NCBI RefSeq assembly: GCF_000507145.1
Contig: NZ_AYTO01000006.1
Span: 1-55,419 of the forward strand
Origin: Bacillus tequilensis KCTC 13622
GTDB taxonomy: Bacteria > Bacillota > Bacilli > Bacillales > Bacillaceae
Reading direction: 5' to 3'
Length of the DNA: 55,419 bases
Below, in pieces: positions 49,204 to 55,419 of this stretch. The translations under genes were made by a program, and so were the position numbers. The notes beneath the pieces were generated by a model. It was not told where the DNA came from. It did not search any database and saw only the letters and a program-made list of their open reading frames with translations. Numbering within the stretch: position 1 is the stretch's first letter; every line of letters starts with the position of its first letter.

Positions 49204-49788
49204 ATGATTTTAATGATTGATAACTATGATTCATTCACGTACAACTTGGTGCAGTATTTGGGCGAGCTTGGGGAAGAACTGATTGTGAAACGCAACGACA
49301 GCATTACGATCGAAGAAATCGAAGAGCTGTCTCCTGATTTTCTGATGATTTCACCTGGACCGTGCAGTCCTGATGAGGCGGGAATCAGCCTTGAAGCTAT
49401 TAAACATTTCGCAGGCAGAATCCCCATTTTTGGTGTATGCCTCGGACATCAGTCCATCGCACAGGTGTTTGGCGGCGATGTGGTTAGGGCAGAGCGGCTT
49501 ATGCACGGGAAAACCTCGGATATCGAGCATGACGGCAAGACAATCTTCGAAGGTTTGAAAAATCCCCTTGTCGCGACTCGTTACCATTCGCTGATCGTAA
49601 AACCTGAGACCCTGCCAAGCTGTTTTACAGTAACAGCACAAACGAAAGAAGGAGAAATTATGGCCATTCGCCACAATGATCTTCCGATAGAAGGCGTGCA
49701 ATTTCACCCGGAGTCAATTATGACCTCCTTTGGAAAAGAAATGCTCAGAAATTTCATTGAAACATACCGCAAGGAAGTTATTGCGTGA
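49204..49788 (+). CDS. pabA: Glutamine amidotransferase PabA/TrpG
   Basis: Supplies ammonia from glutamine to both PabB and TrpE; B. subtilis uses this single subunit for folate and tryptophan. The 194-residue class I amidotransferase has the catalytic triad C79 (GVCLGHQ), H168 and E170 (HPES). ATG 49204 has GAGGTGA at 49190-49196. The known control by the TRAP protein MtrB acts at this start; GAG/TAG-type repeats are only weakly visible here (ATTAGATGAGGTGAGCCGAG). It overlaps pabC. Confidence 0.96.
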   Translation: MILMIDNYDSFTYNLVQYLGELGEELIVKRNDSITIEEIEELSPDFLMISPGPCSPDEAGISLEAIKHFAGRIPIFGVCLGHQSIAQVFGGDVVRAERLMHGKTSDIEHDGKTIFEGLKNPLVATRYHSLIVKPETLPSCFTVTAQTKEGEIMAIRHNDLPIEGVQFHPESIMTSFGKEMLRNFIETYRKEVIA

Positions 49789-50669
49789 TGATATATGTGA
49801 ACGGCCGGTATCTAGAGGAGAAAGATGCAGTTCTTTCTCCTTTTGACCATGGATTTTTATATGGGATCGGTGTTTTCGAAACCTTCAGGCTCTACGAAGG
49901 ATCCCCATTTTTGCTTGATTGGCACATAGAAAGGCTTAAGCGCGCGCTTAACGATCTGCAAATTGAATATACTGTTTCGAAGCATGAGATTCATGAGATG
50001 CTGGACAAGCTTCTTTTGCTGAATGAAGTCAAGGATGGCAATGCCCGCGTAAGACTGGACATATCAGCCGGGATCAGCGACAAAGGCTTTGTCTCCCAGA
50101 CATATGATAAGCCCACTGTATTATGTTTTATGAACCAGCTGAAACCAGAAAGCCTTCCTTCGCAAAAAGAAGGAAAGGTTTTATCGTTACGGAGAAACAC
50201 ACCAGAGGGGCCATTTCGGTTAAAATCTCATCATTATTTAAATAATATGTATGCGAAAAGAGAAATCGGAAATGATCCGCGTATCGAAGGAATTTTCTTA
50301 ACAGAGGATGGAGCTGTTGCAGAAGGCATCATATCAAATGTTTTCTGGAGAAAAGGCAGCTGCATCTATACGCCATCACTTGATACCGGTATTCTGGACG
50401 GTGTTACGAGGCGTTTTGTCATAGAAAATGCAAAGAAAATAGGATTGGAACTCAAAACGGGGCGATATGAGCTGAAGGCTCTTTTGTCAGCTGACGAAGC
50501 ATGGATGACAAACTCGGTTCTTGAGATCATCCCATTTACTAAAATAGAGGAAGTAAACTATGCAGGACGAAGAGGAGAAGCAGCCGCTGCTCTTCAGAAG
50601 CTATACAACAAAGAAATAAAGAACATGATTCATGAAAAGGGAGGAAGAGAATGGCGCAGCAAACGATAG
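49788..50669 (+). CDS. pabC: Aminodeoxychorismate lyase
   Basis: PabC splits aminodeoxychorismate to 4-aminobenzoate and pyruvate. The 293-residue fold-type IV PLP enzyme has the cofactor lysine K146 in RLKSHHYLNN, and SPFDHGFLYGIGVFET near residue 17. ATG 49788 is one base into the pabA stop; an overlapping GTG at 49785 is also possible. AAGGAAG at 49771-49777 precedes it. It overlaps sul by 19 nt. Confidence 0.94.
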   Translation: MIYVNGRYLEEKDAVLSPFDHGFLYGIGVFETFRLYEGSPFLLDWHIERLKRALNDLQIEYTVSKHEIHEMLDKLLLLNEVKDGNARVRLDISAGISDKGFVSQTYDKPTVLCFMNQLKPESLPSQKEGKVLSLRRNTPEGPFRLKSHHYLNNMYAKREIGNDPRIEGIFLTEDGAVAEGIISNVFWRKGSCIYTPSLDTGILDGVTRRFVIENAKKIGLELKTGRYELKALLSADEAWMTNSVLEIIPFTKIEEVNYAGRRGEAAAALQKLYNKEIKNMIHEKGGREWRSKR

Positions 50670-51508
50670 ACCAAACACAAGTAATCCATACCAAGCCCAG
50701 CGCTTTATCATATAAAGAGAAGACGCTGGTGATGGGAATTTTAAACGTAACGCCTGACTCTTTCTCGGACGGCGGAAAATATGACAGCTTGGACAGGGCG
50801 CTGCTGCATGCGAAAGAGATGATCGATGACGGCGCCCATATCATTGATATCGGAGGAGAATCGACAAGACCCGGCGCCGAGTATGTGTCAGAGGATGAGG
50901 AGATGTCAAGAGTCATTCCAGTGATTGAACGGATCACAAATGAACTGGCTGTGCCGATTTCAGTAGATACGTACAAGGCTTCTGTCGCAGATGAAGCTGT
51001 GAAAGCGGGCGCATCCATCATCAATGATATTTGGGGAGCGAAACATGACCCGAAGATGGCTTCCGTTGCAGCCGAACACAATGTTCCCATTGTTCTTATG
51101 CATAACCGCCCAGAGAGAAATTACAACGACATATTGCCGGATATGCTGTCGGACTTAATGGAGAGTGTAAAAATCGCTGTTGAAGCCGGAGTAGAGGAGA
51201 AGAACATTATCCTTGATCCAGGTATCGGTTTTGCGAAAACTTATCATGACAATCTGGCAGTGATGAACAAGCTCGAGATTTTCAGCGGACTGGGGTATCC
51301 GGTTCTTCTGGCAACCTCCCGAAAAAGATTCATCGGACATGTTCTGGATCTTCCGCCTGAGGAGCGGGCTGAGGGAACGGGTGCAACTGTGTGTCTCGGC
51401 ATTCAAAAAGGCTGTAACATTGTCAGAGTCCATGATGTGAAACAAATTGCCAGAATGGCGAAAATGATGGACGCAATGCTGAATAAGGGAGGGGTGCACC
51501 ATGGATAA
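50651..51508 (+). CDS. sul: Dihydropteroate synthase
   Basis: Joins 4-aminobenzoate to dihydropterin pyrophosphate; it is the target of sulfonamides (folP in other species). The 285-residue TIM-barrel protein has MGILNVTPDSFSDGG near residues 28-42, GGESTRPGA near residue 73 and ATSRKRF near residue 218. GGAGG upstream lies inside pabC. It overlaps folB by 8 nt. Confidence 0.97.
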   Translation: MAQQTIDQTQVIHTKPSALSYKEKTLVMGILNVTPDSFSDGGKYDSLDRALLHAKEMIDDGAHIIDIGGESTRPGAEYVSEDEEMSRVIPVIERITNELAVPISVDTYKASVADEAVKAGASIINDIWGAKHDPKMASVAAEHNVPIVLMHNRPERNYNDILPDMLSDLMESVKIAVEAGVEEKNIILDPGIGFAKTYHDNLAVMNKLEIFSGLGYPVLLATSRKRFIGHVLDLPPEERAEGTGATVCLGIQKGCNIVRVHDVKQIARMAKMMDAMLNKGGVHHG

Positions 51509-51863
51509 AGTCTACGTAGAAGGCATGGAGTTTTACGGATACCACGGTGTGTTCAAAGAAGAAAACAAGCTCGGTCAGCGGTTTAAAGTTGATTTAACCG
51601 CTGAGCTGGATTTAAGCAAAGCTGGACAAACGGACGACCTTGAGCATACGATCAACTATGCTGAGCTCTATCACGTATGTAAAGATATTGTAGAGGGGGA
51701 GCCTGTGAAATTGGTAGAAACACTGGCAGAACGCATTGCAGACACGGTTCTCAAACAATTTCAGCCGGTGCAGCAATGTACTGTGAAAGTGATTAAGCCC
51801 GACCCGCCGATTCCCGGACACTATAAATCAGTAGCAATTGAAATCACGAGAAAAAAATCATGA
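51501..51863 (+). CDS. folB: Dihydroneopterin aldolase
   Basis: Cleaves dihydroneopterin to hydroxymethyl-dihydropterin and glycolaldehyde. The 120-residue protein shows FYGYHGVFKEENKLGQRF near residues 12-29, with the conserved glutamate, and the catalytic lysine in VKVIKPDPPIPG near residue 100. AGGGAGGGG at 51487-51495 precedes the ATG. It overlaps both sul and folK. Confidence 0.96.
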   Translation: MDKVYVEGMEFYGYHGVFKEENKLGQRFKVDLTAELDLSKAGQTDDLEHTINYAELYHVCKDIVEGEPVKLVETLAERIADTVLKQFQPVQQCTVKVIKPDPPIPGHYKSVAIEITRKKS

Positions 51864-52363
51864 ACAACATAGCTTATATTGCACTAGGGTCTAATATTGG
51901 AGATAAAGAAACGTACTTAAGACAAGCGGTGACCATGCTGCACCAGCATGACGCTGTGAAAGTCACCAAGGTGTCGTCTATTTACGAAACTGATCCGGTC
52001 GGATACGAAGACCAAGATGAATTCTTAAATATGGCCGTTGAAATCAAGACATCGCTTAACCCATTTGAACTCCTTGAACTGACGCAGCATATAGAAAATG
52101 AATTAGGCAGAACAAGGGAAGTAAGGTGGGGGCCGCGGACGGCAGACCTTGACATTTTGCTGTTTAATCGTGAAAATATTGAAACAGAGCAACTAATTGT
52201 TCCGCACCCGAGAATGTATGAGCGTTTGTTTGTCCTTGCGCCGCTTGCGGAGATTTTCCCGCAGGTTGAAAAAGAGGCAAAAAACGCGGAACCAAACCAA
52301 GAAGGTGTAAGAGTATGGAAGCAGAAATCTGGGGTAGACGAATTCGTGCATTCAGAAAGCTGA
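51860..52363 (+). CDS. folK: 2-amino-4-hydroxy-6-hydroxymethyldihydropteridine pyrophosphokinase
   Basis: Transfers pyrophosphate from ATP to hydroxymethyl-dihydropterin. The 167-residue HPPK has ALGSNIGDKETYL at residues 7-19 and the signature RWGPRTADLDILLF near residue 90 with metal-binding aspartates. It is coupled to folB by a 4-nt overlap and overlaps yazB by 49 nt. Confidence 0.96.
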   Translation: MNNIAYIALGSNIGDKETYLRQAVTMLHQHDAVKVTKVSSIYETDPVGYEDQDEFLNMAVEIKTSLNPFELLELTQHIENELGRTREVRWGPRTADLDILLFNRENIETEQLIVPHPRMYERLFVLAPLAEIFPQVEKEAKNAEPNQEGVRVWKQKSGVDEFVHSES

Positions 52364-52524
52364 AAGGTTATACTCAAGAAGGATTTGCAAAAGCGTTAGG
52401 TATATCAGTTTCTATTCTCGGCGAAATCGAACGCGGAAACCGATTGCCGTCAGCTGCCATCATTCAAGATGCTGCAGAGGTTTTAAATATAAGTGCGGAA
52501 GAATTGGCTCCGCCAGAAAAATAA
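52315..52524 (+). CDS. yazB: YazB, small XRE-family DNA-binding protein
   Basis: The 69-residue protein is one XRE/Cro-type helix-turn-helix (RIRAFRKLKGYTQEGFAKALGIS, with SILGEIERGNR as recognition helix). It has no effector domain. Its target is unknown. Its first 49 nt lie within folK, in another frame, and AAGGTG at 52301-52306 serves as ribosome binding site. Its fixed place between folK and dusB suggests autoregulation or control of a folate or tRNA-related promoter, but nothing in the sequence proves it. Confidence 0.87.
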   Translation: MEAEIWGRRIRAFRKLKGYTQEGFAKALGISVSILGEIERGNRLPSAAIIQDAAEVLNISAEELAPPEK

Positions 52525-52545
52525 ACAAATGAAAGGAGGGGGAAA

Positions 52546-53547
52546 ATGTTTAAAATCGGTGATATTCAATTGAAAAACCGGGTTGTGCTAGCCCCGATGG
52601 CTGGTGTCTGCAACTCAGCATTCAGATTGACTGTAAAGGAATTCGGAGCCGGATTGGTATGCGCTGAAATGGTCAGTGACAAAGCGATCCTTTACAACAA
52701 TGCAAAAACAATGGGGATGCTTTACATTGATGAACGTGAAAAACCGCTCAGCCTTCAGATTTTCGGAGGAAAAAAGGAAACCCTTGTGGAAGCGGCGAAG
52801 TTTGTAGACCAAAACACAACTGCTGATATTATTGATATTAACATGGGATGTCCTGTACCCAAGATTACAAAATGCGATGCGGGCGCCAAATGGCTTCTTG
52901 ATCCTGATAAAATTTACGAAATGGTGTCAGCGGTAGTGGATTCCGTTGATAAACCAGTTACAGTCAAAATGAGAATGGGCTGGGATGGAGACCACATTTT
53001 CGCAGTGAAAAACGCACAGGCAGTAGAACGTGCGGGCGGAAAAGCTGTTGCGCTTCACGGCCGTACAAGAGTGCAGATGTACGAAGGAACGGCAAACTGG
53101 GATATCATCAAAGAAGTAAAACAATCAGTATCGATTCCGGTTATCGGAAACGGCGATGTCAAGACGCCGCAGGATGCTAAACGTATGCTTGAAGAAACAG
53201 GGGCAGACGGTGTCATGATCGGACGTGCCGCACTGGGCAATCCGTGGATGATTTATCGTACGGTTCAATACCTTGAAACAGGCGAATTAAAAGAAGAGCC
53301 GCAAGTGCGCGAAAAAATGGCGGTGTGCAAACTGCATCTTGACCGTCTCATTAACTTAAAAGGTGAAAATGTAGCGGTAAGAGAAATGAGAAAACACGCT
53401 GCTTGGTATCTGAAAGGTGTTAAAGGCAATGCGAAGGTTCGTAATGAAATCAACCATTGCGAGACAAGAGAAGAGTTTGTACAGCTTATAGATGCATTTA
53501 CTGTTGAGGTTGAGGCAAAAGAGCTTCAAGACGCAAAAGTAGGATAA
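52546..53547 (+). CDS. dusB: tRNA-dihydrouridine synthase
   Basis: The 333-residue FMN enzyme (YacF/Dus1) reduces uridines in the tRNA D-loop and beyond. It has APMAGVCNSAFR at residues ~16-27, the catalytic cysteine C102 in NMGCPVPKI, and the FMN-phosphate loops VIGNGDV and MIGRAALGNPW. GGAGGGGG precedes the ATG. In Bacillus the paralogue pair has been assigned to different tRNA sites; which sites this one serves I cannot tell from sequence. A terminator follows. Confidence 0.94.
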   Translation: MFKIGDIQLKNRVVLAPMAGVCNSAFRLTVKEFGAGLVCAEMVSDKAILYNNAKTMGMLYIDEREKPLSLQIFGGKKETLVEAAKFVDQNTTADIIDINMGCPVPKITKCDAGAKWLLDPDKIYEMVSAVVDSVDKPVTVKMRMGWDGDHIFAVKNAQAVERAGGKAVALHGRTRVQMYEGTANWDIIKEVKQSVSIPVIGNGDVKTPQDAKRMLEETGADGVMIGRAALGNPWMIYRTVQYLETGELKEEPQVREKMAVCKLHLDRLINLKGENVAVREMRKHAAWYLKGVKGNAKVRNEINHCETREEFVQLIDAFTVEVEAKELQDAKVG

Positions 53548-53568
53548 TACTTACTTCTATTTGCTGCT

Positions 53569-53596
53569 CACTGCCAGTATTGCGCTGGCAGTTTTT
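53569..53596 (+). terminator. Terminator of the folate-dusB unit
   Basis: CTGCCAG / CTGGCAG around a 7-nt loop, followed by TTTTT. Confidence 0.88.
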
Positions 53597-53611
53597 CTGC
53601 TTTTTTCATGA

Positions 53612-55138
<1,527 letters not shown>

Positions 55139-55143
55139 TAAAG

Positions 55144-55184
55144 AGGAGCAGTATCCTTTTTTATAAAGGGATGCTGCTCTTTTT
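55144..55184 (+). terminator. Terminator of lysS
   Basis: GAGCAGTATCC (55146-55156) pairs with GGATGCTGCTC (55169-55179), followed by five T. Confidence 0.93.
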
Positions 55185-55213
55185 AAATTCCTAAGTATTT
55201 ATTCAAAAAACTA

Positions 55214-55242
55214 TTGCGCTATTATTTACAAGGTGGTATATT
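55214..55242 (+). promoter_or_regulatory. rRNA operon promoter P1
   Basis: TTGCGC (55214-55219), a 17-bp spacer and TATATT (55237-55242). It is AT-rich upstream, as for rRNA UP elements. Confidence 0.8.
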
Positions 55243-55299
55243 ATTATTCGTTGCCGCTAAACAAGGCGATAACGAATAATAGAAATTCAAAAAAAGTTA

Positions 55300-55328
55300 T
55301 TGACTTCAGTGAGTCGACGAGTTATAAT
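55300..55328 (+). promoter_or_regulatory. rRNA operon promoter P2
   Basis: TTGACT (55300-55305), a 17-bp spacer and a perfect TATAAT (55323-55328), about 85 bp after P1. Tandem promoters are the rule for Bacillus rRNA operons. Confidence 0.9.
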
Positions 55329-55334
55329 AATAAA

Positions 55335-55419
55335 GTTGCTTTAACAAAGTGAACAAAAATGATCTTTGAAAACTAAACAAGACAAAACGTACCTGTTAAT
55401 TCATTTTTAAACAAATCGC
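55335..55419 (+). other. 16S rRNA precursor leader (incomplete)
   Basis: The sequence after P2 holds the boxA-like antitermination element TGATCTTTGAAAACTAAACA (55360-55379), standard before Bacillus 16S genes. The mature 16S start is not reached. By synteny this would be rrnJ or rrnW. Confidence 0.82.

Overview
The window is a stretch of origin-proximal chromosome from a member of the Bacillus subtilis group. Gene order, protein lengths, start codons and promoter sequences agree with my memory of the B. subtilis segment between rrnA and rrnJ/W. Several proteins carry scattered substitutions relative to strain 168 as I remember it, so a sibling strain or species is possible. It opens with the last ~54 nt of a 5S rRNA and closes in the promoter and leader region of another rRNA operon. 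I found about 60 protein genes, all intact and all on + except abrB, plus two tRNAs. There is no prophage, insertion sequence or CRISPR array.

Layout. 1-2.4 kb: 5S end, csfB (anti-sigma-G), then xpaC-yaaN behind a perfect sigma-W promoter. 2.4-9.5 kb: yaaO, tmk, darA, yaaR, holB, ricT, yabA, yabB, yazA, rsmI, covering dTTP supply, c-di-AMP sensing, clamp loader, mRNA processing, initiation control and rRNA methylation. 9.5-16.6 kb: abrB (divergent, two promoters, Spo0A boxes), metS, tatD-type yabD, yabE with an ECF-sigma antisense promoter, rnmV, ksgA and a ~180-bp structured insert. 16.6-29.6 kb: yabG, veg, sspF, ispE, purR, ridA, spoVG, glmU, prs, ctc, pth, fin, mfd, spoVT. 29.7-35 kb: yabM, yabN, rqcP, yabP, yabQ, divIC, yabR, tRNA-Met, tRNA-Glu. 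35.4-39.8 kb: spoIIE, yabS, yabT. 39.8-55.1 kb: tilS, hprT, ftsH, coaX, hslO, yacD, cysK, the folate cluster pabB-pabA-pabC-sul-folB-folK-yazB-dusB, and lysS.

Functional themes. Sporulation control is dense: Spo0A targets (abrB, spoIIE), a sigma-H promoter (spoVG), sigma-F/G/E/K candidates (csfB, fin, yabS, spoVT, yabP, yabG) and two small zinc anti-sigma proteins. RNA maturation is also concentrated here: RNase M5, KsgA, RsmI, TilS, Mfd, Pth, RqcP and YabR lie between two rRNA operons. Nucleotide and cofactor supply is represented by tmk, prs, purR, hprT, coaX and the folate genes.

Most promising leads. (1) A phosphatase / vWA / Ser-Thr kinase trio (SpoIIE, YabS, YabT), in which YabS looks like a circularly permuted vWA domain and YabS-YabT have a sigma-F-type promoter, so they would depend on the factor SpoIIE activates. 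(2) A structured insert after ksgA bounded by 20-bp direct repeats that duplicate the ksgA terminator hairpin. (3) An intrinsic terminator in the metS leader with no recognisable T-box. (4) A 20-codon ORF between a sigma-K-like promoter and yabG. No wholly unknown system is evident.
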